Source of the DNA: Thiogranum sp.
GTDB taxonomy: Bacteria; Pseudomonadota; Gammaproteobacteria; DSM-19610
Assembly (NCBI GenBank): GCA_030148775.1
Contig: JASBST010000026.1
Location: forward strand, 1 to 47,957
Direction: 5' to 3'
Length of the DNA: 47,957 bases
The notes below the pieces were generated by a model that ran no database searches, was not told where the DNA came from, and saw only the letters and a program-made list of their open reading frames with translations. The translations under genes and the position numbers were made by a program. This document shows, piece by piece, positions 32,654-40,631 of the stretch; the first letter of the stretch is position 1, and each line of letters opens with the position of its first letter.

Positions 32654-33209
32654 CCGTACCTTCGTCCGCGGCCAGTGCACGCAGGCAGCTTCTGCCCCGG
32701 GACAGACGAGACATTACCGTACCTTCAGGTATGGCAAGAATCTCGGCAATCTCTTTGTACGAGAGTTCCTCGAACTCGCGCAGAACGACCACCTCGCGAA
32801 ACTCCAGCGGCAAACGCGCGACCAGTTCGCGTACACGATCGGCGTTCTGCTGGCGATCGACCTGGGCTTCAGGATGACCAAAGGCGGCAGTGGACATGGA
32901 CTCTCCGCTACTGTGCACATCTTCGTCGAAGGCAACGGCCTGCTGCTGCGCGCTGCCTGCGCGCGCCAAAGCACTGTAGCTGACATTGCGGACAATCGCC
33001 AGAATCCACGCCAACGCGTTACGGTCCTGATAGCGGTCGAAGGCGCGGTAGGCGCGCAGGAACGCTTCCTGCGTGACATCCTTGGCCTCTTCCTCGTTGC
33101 CCATCAGATAACGCGCCAGGTTATAGGCCGCCGCCGCGTGAGGAAGTACCAGGGCCTCGAATGACGCCAGCCCTGCGTCACCGGCCCGTTTTCCCAGAAT
33201 CAGCTGCAT
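32640..33209 (-). CDS. ECF-family RNA polymerase sigma factor
   Basis: 189 residues with sigma region 2 (about 25-90; AYNLARYLMGNEEEAKDVTQ, AFLRAYRAFDRYQDR, AWILAIVRNVSY) and region 4 (about 125-180; LPLEFREVVVLREFEELSY, EIAEILAIPEGTVMSRLSRG). Region 3 is absent, as expected for an ECF factor. It is released when its partner, the overlapping ZAS anti-sigma, is inactivated. Candidate target promoters with GGAATAAA occur before this gene, the metallophosphoesterase and the di-heme peroxidase, so I infer autoregulation and a local regulon. Confidence 0.93.
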   Translation of the reverse strand: MQLILGKRAGDAGLASFEALVLPHAAAAYNLARYLMGNEEEAKDVTQEAFLRAYRAFDRYQDRNALAWILAIVRNVSYSALARAGSAQQQAVAFDEDVHSSGESMSTAAFGHPEAQVDRQQNADRVRELVARLPLEFREVVVLREFEELSYKEIAEILAIPEGTVMSRLSRGRSCLRALAADEGTDDAV

Positions 33210-33312
33210 TTAGTCAATAACCTGATGAATATATTATTTATTCTTTAGCCAAGTCGGGAGCGGAGCCACCCTCGGCGCAGCGCATTGCGCGTCGACACAC
33301 TGCTTTTTGATG

Positions 33313-33334
33313 GCGACGGCGCGCAATTTATTCC
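33313..33334 (-). promoter_or_regulatory. Predicted ECF promoter of the sigma/anti-sigma operon
   Basis: GGAATAAA (33334-33327) on the minus strand, about 120 bases before the sigma start. The downstream element (CATCA at the same distance) does not match the GGTTG of the other two sites, so the assignment is weaker. Confidence 0.4.
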
Positions 33335-33352
33335 GTACCACCGGCGCATCCG

Positions 33353-33379
33353 GGAATAAAGCGCGCGCCAGCCCGGTTG
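33353..33379 (+). promoter_or_regulatory. Predicted ECF promoter of the metallophosphoesterase-CuA operon
   Basis: GGAATAAA (33353-33360), 14 bases, GGTTG (33375-33379). It lies 41 bases before ATG 33420 and has the same spacing as at the peroxidase gene. It runs opposite to the sigma promoter copy only 19 bases away. Confidence 0.6.
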
Positions 33380-33419
33380 AACTAGTCATCAGCTTACAGC
33401 AACCAGAAGGATCCACAAC

Positions 33420-34307
33420 ATGAAGCTAAGTCGAAGGGACTTCCTGAAAATTTCCAGCATCGGCGGACTGGTGTTTTCCACCGGCCTGAGCGGCGCCCGA
33501 GCGTTCGCCCACGCCGGCGGCGACGATGAATTCTACTTCGTTCAGTTGTCAGATTCCCACTGGGGATTCAAAAATCTCAAGTTCAATGGCGACCCGGAGG
33601 GAACCTTGCCCAAGGCGATCGCGACGGTCAACAGCCTGGCACGGAAGCCCGATTTTGTGATGTTCACCGGCGACCTGACACACACCACCGACGATCCGGA
33701 GGAACGGCGTCGGCGCATGCGTCAGTTCAAATCCCTGACCGACAAGCTCGAAGTGCCGCAGGTGCGTTACCTGCCCGGCGAACACGACGCCGCCCTGGAC
33801 GCGGGCGCCGCCTATAAAGAATTTTTCGGCGACACCCACTATGCGTTTTCGCATAAAGGCGTCAATTTCATCGCCCTCGACAATGTATCCGATCCGCGCG
33901 CCCGGCTGGGTGCGACCCAGCTCGGATGGCTCGAGGAACGGCTGGCCGAACTCGACCGCGATCAGCCGCTGGTGGTGTTCGCGCACCGGCCGCTGTTCGC
34001 GCTACGCCCCGACTGGGACTGGTCGACCGCCGACGGCGACCAAGCGATCGCGCTGCTGAAGAAACACCCGAAGATCACGGTTTTCTACGGGCATATCCAT
34101 CAGGAGCACCACCATCAGACCGGCCATATCGCGCATCATTCAGCCAAGTCGTTGATCTTTCCGCTCGCGCCCCCGGATACCCAAGGCAAGAAGTTCAAAG
34201 TCGGCTGGGACCCGCAACATCCTTACGCGGGGCTCGGCCTGCGCAAGGTCGGATTGACGGAAAAGCAGGCCGTCGTCGAAATCGATGAGCTGGGCGTCAA
34301 GGTATGA
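33420..34307 (+). CDS. Tat-exported metallophosphoesterase
   Basis: 295 residues. The N-terminus is a twin-arginine signal (SRRDFLK, hydrophobic core, ARAFAHA). The calcineurin-like fold has Asp45/His47 (SDSHWG), Gly84-Asp85 with His88 (TGDLTH), His189 (VVFAHRP) and GHIH (224-227). The block usually written GNH(D/E) reads GEHD (120-123): Glu replaces the Asn metal ligand. These enzymes hydrolyse phosphoesters at a two-metal centre. The substrate is unknown and the Glu may alter metal choice. It is the first gene of a pair with the CuA-like lipoprotein (overlap ATGA) and lies under a predicted ECF promoter. Confidence 0.88.
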   Translation: MKLSRRDFLKISSIGGLVFSTGLSGARAFAHAGGDDEFYFVQLSDSHWGFKNLKFNGDPEGTLPKAIATVNSLARKPDFVMFTGDLTHTTDDPEERRRRMRQFKSLTDKLEVPQVRYLPGEHDAALDAGAAYKEFFGDTHYAFSHKGVNFIALDNVSDPRARLGATQLGWLEERLAELDRDQPLVVFAHRPLFALRPDWDWSTADGDQAIALLKKHPKITVFYGHIHQEHHHQTGHIAHHSAKSLIFPLAPPDTQGKKFKVGWDPQHPYAGLGLRKVGLTEKQAVVEIDELGVKV

Positions 34308-34675
34308 CAAAGCGCCCGAGGGCCTGGCGCTGGTGTGTGCTGCCGCTGATCGTGGCCGCGCAAGCGGGATGCACGCGTCAGGCCGACGCCACCGATCCGC
34401 AGGTCATCACCATCGAAGCCAGGCGCTTCGCCTATTCCCCGGCCGTCATCCGACTGAAAAAAGACCAGCCCGTGGTGCTGGAACTCATCTCGAAAGACGG
34501 TCTGCACGGGTTCAACGCACCCGAACTCGGGTTGCGTAGCGATGTGATCATGGACGGTCCGTCGCGCCTAACGTTCACGCCCCGCAAGACGGGGCGTTTT
34601 ATTTTCCATTGCGACATCTTCTGCGGCAGCGGGCACGATCAGATGGCGGGCGAAATCGTCGTGGTCGACGACTGA
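34304..34675 (+). CDS. Lipoprotein with a complete CuA-type cupredoxin domain
   Basis: 123 residues. Lipoprotein signal with lipobox AAQAGC (Cys23), so it is anchored on the periplasmic side. The rest is one cupredoxin domain like that of cytochrome c oxidase subunit II. The CuA ligands are all present: His68 (GLHGFNAPELG), Cys103 and Cys107, His111 and Met114 in HCDIFCGSGHDQM (C-x3-C-x3-H-x2-M). It lacks the membrane hairpin of subunit II. It could be an electron carrier or a copper-handling protein. Its start overlaps the phosphoesterase stop by four bases. Electron delivery to the co-regulated di-heme peroxidase is an attractive inference, not shown by the sequence. Confidence 0.85.
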   Translation: MTKRPRAWRWCVLPLIVAAQAGCTRQADATDPQVITIEARRFAYSPAVIRLKKDQPVVLELISKDGLHGFNAPELGLRSDVIMDGPSRLTFTPRKTGRFIFHCDIFCGSGHDQMAGEIVVVDD

Positions 34676-34919
34676 GGACCGCCCCAGCCGCGATCCGATA
34701 GCCGCCTTCTAAGCATATGTCAAGCAAGAGAAAAGCTAAAGTTTAAAAAAATACCGCCGATGGGTTCCCGAATGGAGCTTCCCAGCGCGGCGGAGCATCC
34801 CAGGGCCTGACGCCCCGTCTGTCTTCAGCCGCCACCGTCACATAAGGACGCCAACGATCGTAACTGACCGACACCGTCAGCAGACGGTGCCATGGGCAAG
34901 GGTGGAAGTGTCGAAGCCG
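34676..34919. other. Non-coding leader with a stem before the lipoprotein gene
   Basis: 244 bases. A perfect hairpin CACCGTC-AGCA-GACGGTG at 34872-34889 lies 30 bases before ATG 34920. I looked for conserved c-di-GMP riboswitch elements before this c-di-GMP gene pair and did not see them. Confidence 0.4.
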
Positions 34920-35954
34920 ATGTTCTATTTCGCGTTGTCTGCAACGACAGGGCCGCGTCTGCTGCGCGCGTGGCAGAGCGCCCGCCAGCGGCTGCTATTC
35001 GGCGGCTGTCTCCTGTTCGGCCTGCTGGGCGGGTGCGCGCTTGTCCAGGGACCGGGGTCGCCCGATACCGGCCCGCCCACCGGCTTTCCCCGTCCTTCCG
35101 TTCCCCAGGGCGCCGTCGAACCGCCGGCGCGCGTCGCCATCCTGTACGCCGGGAACGTGGATGTCTACCAACGACTGGCGGCGCGACTGAAAAAAAACAT
35201 CGGCCCGCGGGCGCAAATGTTTTCGCTGGCCGAGCCGACCGGCACGGCGCAACAACGCTACCCCAGTCTGTCGGCATATCGGACCCTGATCGCCATCGGC
35301 CCGCTGGCCGCACGCCGCGCGGCCGCTGTGGCGGATAAACGGCTGGTGTTCTGCCAGGTCTTCAACTACCAGGATTACAGCCTGGCGAAACCGAATACCC
35401 TCGGCGTGGAGATGCTGGCGCCGCCGCAGCAGCAATTCCGCGCCTGGCACCGATTGGCCCCCGACATCAAAAAAGTCGGCGTACTTACCGGGCCCGGCCA
35501 TGAGCGCCTGATCCGGCGCGCACGTTCGGCGGCAAACCAAGAAGGCATACAGCTGGTCCACCGCGTCGCGCTCACCGACAAAGACATGCTGTACGAGTTC
35601 AAACGCCTGGTACCGGAGATCGACGGCCTGTGGCTGTTGCCGGACGAACGTATTCTCAGTCATCGCGTACTGCGCGAATTGATGCGCTACAGCGCCCGCC
35701 ACGGCAAACAGGTCGCGGCGTTCGCGCCACAACTATTGCGGCTCGGGGCGCTGCTCAGCGCAAGCAGCGTCGAGTCGGATATCGCCGACCAGGTGGTGGC
35801 GGCGTTGCGAAACAGTGAAACGCAGTCACAGCCGCAGCCGTTCCAGCTCCTGCCCCTGACCCGGGCGGAAATCAACGTCAATTCGGCGCTGGCGCATCGC
35901 CTGGGTTACAAGACACTGACAGACAAGCAACGAGAGACCGCCCATGCGCCTTGA
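34920..35954 (+). CDS. ABC-type substrate-binding-like lipoprotein
   Basis: 344 residues. The lipoprotein signal has lipobox LLGGC (Cys39), then a Pro-rich linker. The body resembles the ABC_sub_bind family (periplasmic two-lobe binding proteins): VAILYAGNVDVYQRLAARL, TLIAIGPLAARRAA, VGVLTGPGHERL and DGLWLLPDERIL. No ABC permease or ATPase is adjacent. Instead the stop overlaps the start of a membrane GGDEF-EAL protein by 11 bases, so it probably presents a ligand to that protein's periplasmic domain. ATG 34920 was chosen; GTG 34887 and 34908 are upstream options. Ligand unknown. Confidence 0.8.
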   Translation: MFYFALSATTGPRLLRAWQSARQRLLFGGCLLFGLLGGCALVQGPGSPDTGPPTGFPRPSVPQGAVEPPARVAILYAGNVDVYQRLAARLKKNIGPRAQMFSLAEPTGTAQQRYPSLSAYRTLIAIGPLAARRAAAVADKRLVFCQVFNYQDYSLAKPNTLGVEMLAPPQQQFRAWHRLAPDIKKVGVLTGPGHERLIRRARSAANQEGIQLVHRVALTDKDMLYEFKRLVPEIDGLWLLPDERILSHRVLRELMRYSARHGKQVAAFAPQLLRLGALLSASSVESDIADQVVAALRNSETQSQPQPFQLLPLTRAEINVNSALAHRLGYKTLTDKQRETAHAP

Positions 35955-38691
35955 GCTGCCTTCAATAGCGCCTGTCGCACGCCACCTGCAGCCGTTTTTG
36001 AACCGCTCCCGTCTGTTCATGGTCCGCGCGCAGGACAAAGCGCGGCGAGCGTTAATGGCTGCGGGCATCGCAGTCCGGCGTAGCGTAAAGACCTTATTGA
36101 CGCAGACAGTTTTTCGCTTAGGCTCGACGGCCGGACGACACGCCATCGTTCTCGGTCTGCGCCTGTTGGGCACGGCGACGAAACTGCACCTCTCCCGGAT
36201 CGCGCGCATTCCACCACGCGCCAGCCGCAGTCTGATCGACGATATTCTATTCTCCCAGTTGTTTCTCGCCACCGCACTCGGACTGCTGGCCATCGCCGGG
36301 CTATGGGCCATTTCCAACGCCGTGATCGAGGACAATCTGCGCAAATGGGCGGTCGCCTGGATCAGTGAACTGGAGGATCTCGGCGCCCCGCTGTACAAAC
36401 CCCAAAGCGACGACAACGAGCGCTTTGTGCGTATCGAAAATTATATCGCCAATTTTCCCGAGATCGTGCTGGTGCGCTACTACTCGGCCGACGGCGCGGT
36501 CCTGTTCGAGCAAAAACCGAATAACCGGGTCGCGGATAAAAATGTGCCGGCGCTCTCAGCCGCGCAACTGCAACCACTCAGAGACATCAAAAGTCAGGAC
36601 AAGCCCTACCGCCTGGACACCTCCCAGGAAGGGCGCGCCCTATTTCGCATCAGCGCGCCGGTGTGGCTGGAATCCATGAAACCGGCCCAACTGCTTGACC
36701 TCGATCTGAGCGCGGCGCCAGACGACGACGTAAAACTGGCCGGCTTCGTCGAACTAGGGTTGGATTTCGGCGGCTACCAGCAACGCCTGCTGACCAGCAT
36801 CATCTCCGGCAGTCTGGTACTGGCCCTGATACTGGCGTTATTGGCCGTGACCGGCCGCTATATCCTGAAACGCATGCTCAATCCCCTGAGTGAGCTTGAA
36901 TCTTCCCTGTCCCGTCTGGCCTCGGGCGACACCGAGCCGGACCTCTCGCCGAGCGGACACAAGGAAATCTGCGCCATCCAGAACGCGTTGCGAAACAGCA
37001 TGCGGGCGCTGCACGACCGCGACAAGCGTCTGCGTCGCCTGGCCGACTACGACCCCTTGACCGGATTGCTCAACCGCCGTTCGTTCACCCATAAGCTGGA
37101 AGCCGAGATAAAACGCGTCGGCGGGCGCCGCCAGACCAGCAGTGCCTTGTTGTTCGTCGACCTGGATCAGTTCAAGTATGTCAACGACACCCTGGGCCAT
37201 GCCGCCGGCGACCGAGTCCTGATCCAGGCCGCGAGTTATTTGAAAAACTGCCTGCGCGATCAGGATCTGGTCGCCCGCTTCGGCGGAGATGAATTCGCCA
37301 TTCTGCTGAGAACGGTGACTTTCGACGAAGCACGCCGGATCGCGGCACAGCTGGTACAGGTCATGCGCGATGCGCTGTTTGTCGAAGACGGTCAGGCGTT
37401 GAACGTGTTGTGCAGTATCGGGATGACAATGATAGGCGTGGATCTGTTTAGCGCCGACGAACTGCTCTCCCAGGCGGACATGGCCTGCCATGAGTCGAAA
37501 TCAAGGGGACGCAACCGCTATCACTGCTATGAGATCTCCGGCAGCGAAAAACAACGCATGGAAGCCGATATCGGCTGGTCGCAGAAAATCAAGGACGCGC
37601 TCAACAACGACAAGTTCGTGCTCCATTACCAGCCCATCGTCGATCTGAAACACAACGGCACGCCGATCTACGAAGTGCTGCTGCGGATGCACGACGACCA
37701 GCAGGCAGTGATTCCGCCGGCGGCGTTTATGCCGGCCGCCAACCGCTTCGGACTGATGGTGCAAATCGATCGCATGGTCATCGGCAAGGCACTGCGGGCG
37801 TTGTCGGACTTTCATAAGAACGGCCATAAGATAAAGTTCTCTTTGAATCTTTCAGGCTATGTATTCGACGATCCGGATCTGGTCGCGCTGATCAAGGCAG
37901 GTCTGCAAGAGAACAATATCGACCCCGGCATGGTCATTTTCGAAATCACCGAACAGGTGGCGGTGCGCCATCTGACCCAGGCGCGCAGTTTGATCGAGGA
38001 CATCATGAAACTGGGTTGTCGTTTTGCGCTGGACGACTTCGGCGCCGGCTTCAGTTCATTTAATTATCTGAAAAATCTGCCTTCCGACTTCATCAAGATC
38101 GACGGTGGATTCATCAAGAATATTGTCGACGAGCCGGTCGACCAGGCGATGGTGATGTCGATCATCCAGATCGCCAATGCGCTCGGCAAACGGACTATCG
38201 CCGAATACGTACAGGATGAGGAAACACTGACCATTCTACGCCGGTTGGGCGTCGACTATGCGCAGGGCTACTATATCGGCAAACCGGCAGCGTCGCTGCT
38301 AGCGCCGGCTTCGATTTCCGTCCGGGGCGCCCTCCCGGCGCGGGATTGGCGGAGTCTAAAGGACGAGATCGCGACGACTGCCGTAAGCTGGTACCTGCGC
38401 CGGTCCCTCAGCCGGCGTCAATTGCACGCCGAGCTCGACAAGCGCGGGTTGACGGTCAGCCTCAGCACCCTGTCGCGATGGATACAGCGCCATGCCGACC
38501 ACTTGGGTGACAAGGCCGCCGCCGTCTGCAAGGACGGCGCCGTCATGGAGGAGGTCGCGCTGACCCTCAAGGGCCGGACAAGGTTTCTTTATCGCTCCGT
38601 CGGCGAAGACAACCGTCTGTGTGATTTCGTGCTGCTCGACGAACCGGACCCGGCGCTTGCGCGCCGCCGGTTGCGGGAGCTGGCGGACTGA
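35944..38691 (+). CDS. Membrane GGDEF-EAL protein with C-terminal transposase-like extension
   Basis: 915 residues. After a basic N-terminal region come a membrane helix (103-127), a periplasmic sensor domain (about 130-278), a second helix (282-305) and a HAMP-like linker (310-357). The GGDEF domain follows (intact GGDEF 447-451, RxxD at 438-441), then the EAL domain: EVLLR (577-581) in place of EALLR, DDFGAGFSS at 697-705, KIDGGF. The usual AEGVE motif reads AEYVQ, so phosphodiesterase activity is uncertain. Residues ~800-915 resemble the N-terminal half of an IS6/IS240 transposase (see separate entry). It is coupled to the upstream binding lipoprotein by an 11-base overlap. Confidence 0.92.
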   Translation: MRLELPSIAPVARHLQPFLNRSRLFMVRAQDKARRALMAAGIAVRRSVKTLLTQTVFRLGSTAGRHAIVLGLRLLGTATKLHLSRIARIPPRASRSLIDDILFSQLFLATALGLLAIAGLWAISNAVIEDNLRKWAVAWISELEDLGAPLYKPQSDDNERFVRIENYIANFPEIVLVRYYSADGAVLFEQKPNNRVADKNVPALSAAQLQPLRDIKSQDKPYRLDTSQEGRALFRISAPVWLESMKPAQLLDLDLSAAPDDDVKLAGFVELGLDFGGYQQRLLTSIISGSLVLALILALLAVTGRYILKRMLNPLSELESSLSRLASGDTEPDLSPSGHKEICAIQNALRNSMRALHDRDKRLRRLADYDPLTGLLNRRSFTHKLEAEIKRVGGRRQTSSALLFVDLDQFKYVNDTLGHAAGDRVLIQAASYLKNCLRDQDLVARFGGDEFAILLRTVTFDEARRIAAQLVQVMRDALFVEDGQALNVLCSIGMTMIGVDLFSADELLSQADMACHESKSRGRNRYHCYEISGSEKQRMEADIGWSQKIKDALNNDKFVLHYQPIVDLKHNGTPIYEVLLRMHDDQQAVIPPAAFMPAANRFGLMVQIDRMVIGKALRALSDFHKNGHKIKFSLNLSGYVFDDPDLVALIKAGLQENNIDPGMVIFEITEQVAVRHLTQARSLIEDIMKLGCRFALDDFGAGFSSFNYLKNLPSDFIKIDGGFIKNIVDEPVDQAMVMSIIQIANALGKRTIAEYVQDEETLTILRRLGVDYAQGYYIGKPAASLLAPASISVRGALPARDWRSLKDEIATTAVSWYLRRSLSRRQLHAELDKRGLTVSLSTLSRWIQRHADHLGDKAAAVCKDGAVMEEVALTLKGRTRFLYRSVGEDNRLCDFVLLDEPDPALARRRLRELAD
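38344..38688 (+). other. IS6-family transposase-like domain fused to the GGDEF-EAL protein
   Basis: Residues about 801-915 of the GGDEF-EAL protein. The visible order matches IS6/IS240 transposases: AVSWYLRRSLSRRQLHAELD and KRGLTVSLSTLSRWIQRH (the helix-turn-helix region), then VMEEVALTLKGRTRFLYRSV where transposases have WxxDETYIKVKGxxxYLYRAV, then DFVLLDEPDPALARRRLREL. The first catalytic Asp of the DDE triad is Glu868 or 869 here, and the protein stops before the second Asp and the Glu. It therefore cannot transpose, but the DNA-binding helices look intact. No terminal inverted repeats or target duplications are visible, so this looks like an old, domesticated fusion in frame. Confidence 0.7.
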
Positions 38692-38721
38692 TACCGCCTG
38701 CGGCGGGCATTCGCCTTCCCG

Positions 38722-40323
38722 CTAGAAGAAGGAACTCACCCCCGGCAACAGGTCCGCCGCCTGCAACGCCTTGCGCAACACTTTGAGCTTTTTCATATCC
38801 TCCAGATTCGTGTGATCCCGCGGACCAAAGGCCACGACAGGTTGACCGTTGTCGTCCAGACGTGGACTGCCGTCGGGGTTGCGTTCGATGGCGTAACGGA
38901 AGACCCGCGGCTGACCCGCGGCCAGGCGCTGGCGCGGACCGCGGGTCAGCCTGTCGGCGAGTTCGCGCGACCACACCGCCAGCACCACCTCGCTGTTGGT
39001 GGCCATGCTCAACGGTGAAAGATTATAGGTACCGACGAGGCTGAGCACATGATCGAAGCTTGCCAGCTTGGAATGGATCATCTGTTTTTCGGCATTGGCA
39101 TAAAGCCTGAGACTGGGGACGCCAGCCAGCAATCGGGGCCATTGCTGCAGAAAAAACGCCTGACTGACGGCGCTGTCGGCCGACGCCGGACTGTTGGTGA
39201 ACAAAATTATGGGAACCTCGTGCCGCGAGGCGGACGCCATGACGTCGATGGCCTCGTCCGGAATCACCACATAGGGATTCTGGATGAAGATTTCCTCGCG
39301 GGCGCTCTTGACCAGCCGGGTGACGGCCTGGGTGATAACATCATCAGGCGCCTTGTAGCGCGTGGTGCTGTCCAGCACACGGGTCTCGGCCTCGAAGTAC
39401 GGCGCCAACGGCGATCTCAGCGCGCCCTGCAAGGAAGCGATACGATGCAGACTCTGCAACAACTTCACATCTTCCGCGCCCGCTTTGTCGCCCGACTCCG
39501 ACGGCGGGCCGTTGCCGCGCATCCAGGCGTCCATGGCCCGATAGGCGAGCTGGAGGATACGCCGCTGCGACGCCAGGTTCAGCCGTTCCCGGGTCACCGG
39601 CTGGGCGCTGTCGGATAAATACTGGGTCTCGAAGGCCGAGTGCAGTGCCGCCACCACTGTCGGATCCGCGATCTCCACGCCCAGGTCGGTGAATACCATC
39701 TTGGCCTCATCAGGTTGGACGAAATATTCCGTGGCGATATTTCTGCCACCGGTGATGGCGCGCTCGCCGTCCACCACCAGAATCTTGTCGTGTTCGCTGG
39801 CCACGGTAACGGCCAGGCTCAGATTCAGAATACCCTCCAGCGCCCGCATATAGAGCGGACGAAACATACGCACCTCGACGTTGCCGGTGTTCACCAGCGT
39901 GTCGAGCAGATCATTACCCTCCGGCCGGCGCGACAGTTTCGAACCATAAGCATCGAGAAGAATCCGCACTTTCACGCCCTGCTCGGCCTTGTGCAGCAGA
40001 TGCCCCAGAAAGGCCACGCCGAAAATGTCCTGCTTGAGGATGAAATAGCTGACGTCGATACTTTGTTTTGCCGCCGCCAGCACGTCCCAGCGCGCCGCCC
40101 ACGCGAGCGTGTTGTCCTGCAATAACCGCAACCGCGCCCGCGCGGCGCCATTGCGGGGAAAGGTATCGTAGACCTCGCGCAGACTCATGCCGGCGTGATA
40201 GGGCGCCAGTTGCATCTGCGGATCAAAGGCGGATGGACGATTGATATAGTGTTGCCGGATCACCAGCACGCTGGCGACCACCACCAGGGGCAGGCTCCAC
40301 AGCGCTATGCGCTTCATTCTCAT
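38722..40323 (-). CDS. Phospholipase D family protein (cardiolipin synthase-like)
   Basis: 533 residues with one N-terminal membrane anchor or signal (ALWSLPLVVVASVLVI). Two HKD catalytic motifs are intact: His178/Lys180/Asp185 (HDKILVVD, followed by GGRN) and His417/Lys419/Asp424 (HSKLASFD, followed by GTYNLSP). PLD-family enzymes transfer or hydrolyse phosphatidyl groups through a phospho-histidine. This long form, with the second motif in a MIHSK context, resembles cardiolipin synthase-like proteins of the ClsC/YmdC branch. ATG 40323 is preceded by AAGGA at 10 bases. It converges with the GGDEF-EAL gene, 30 bases apart. Confidence 0.88.
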   Translation of the reverse strand: MRMKRIALWSLPLVVVASVLVIRQHYINRPSAFDPQMQLAPYHAGMSLREVYDTFPRNGAARARLRLLQDNTLAWAARWDVLAAAKQSIDVSYFILKQDIFGVAFLGHLLHKAEQGVKVRILLDAYGSKLSRRPEGNDLLDTLVNTGNVEVRMFRPLYMRALEGILNLSLAVTVASEHDKILVVDGERAITGGRNIATEYFVQPDEAKMVFTDLGVEIADPTVVAALHSAFETQYLSDSAQPVTRERLNLASQRRILQLAYRAMDAWMRGNGPPSESGDKAGAEDVKLLQSLHRIASLQGALRSPLAPYFEAETRVLDSTTRYKAPDDVITQAVTRLVKSAREEIFIQNPYVVIPDEAIDVMASASRHEVPIILFTNSPASADSAVSQAFFLQQWPRLLAGVPSLRLYANAEKQMIHSKLASFDHVLSLVGTYNLSPLSMATNSEVVLAVWSRELADRLTRGPRQRLAAGQPRVFRYAIERNPDGSPRLDDNGQPVVAFGPRDHTNLEDMKKLKVLRKALQAADLLPGVSSFF

Positions 40324-40631
40324 GACTTTATTTTTCCTTGCGGATGGCGCTCGAGCATTCATTTAGACATAGCGCACCGCTGGGGGCATTAACAAATAAG
40401 CATCACCGACATGCAGCGCCCGCCGCCGCCAGAAATATGCCGCCCGTAACGACGTAGGACTGAAGTTGACGCCATCCGTGCATGGACTACTTTAAGTACC
40501 TAGGGTCCGTCGCCTGCCTTGCCCGTCGGATTAGGGCATTGCTCACATGAATCCAGCAATCGATTCGCTGTGGCTCGCACGGCCACCTGGCAGAACGATC
40601 ACTTTTTTCAGCACTCACGGAGGGTATGCGC
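40324..40631. other. Divergent intergenic region (PLD / EF-hand genes)
   Basis: 308 bases with no supported gene. It holds a plausible plus-strand promoter at 40466-40493. Confidence 0.4.
40466..40493 (+). promoter_or_regulatory. Candidate sigma70 promoter of the EF-hand gene
   Basis: TTGACG, 16 bases, TACTTT. A near-consensus -35 with a weak -10; the leader would be about 130 bases. Confidence 0.3.

Noticed and set aside
34676..34919. Possible c-di-GMP riboswitch before the lipoprotein/GGDEF-EAL pair
   Set aside because: Only a simple hairpin is visible; the conserved GEMM core sequences are not found.
38344..38691. Interpretation of the transposase-like tail as a recent IS insertion
   Set aside because: No inverted repeats or target duplication, codon use like the rest of the gene, and the fusion is in frame with a clean stop; an old fusion fits better.
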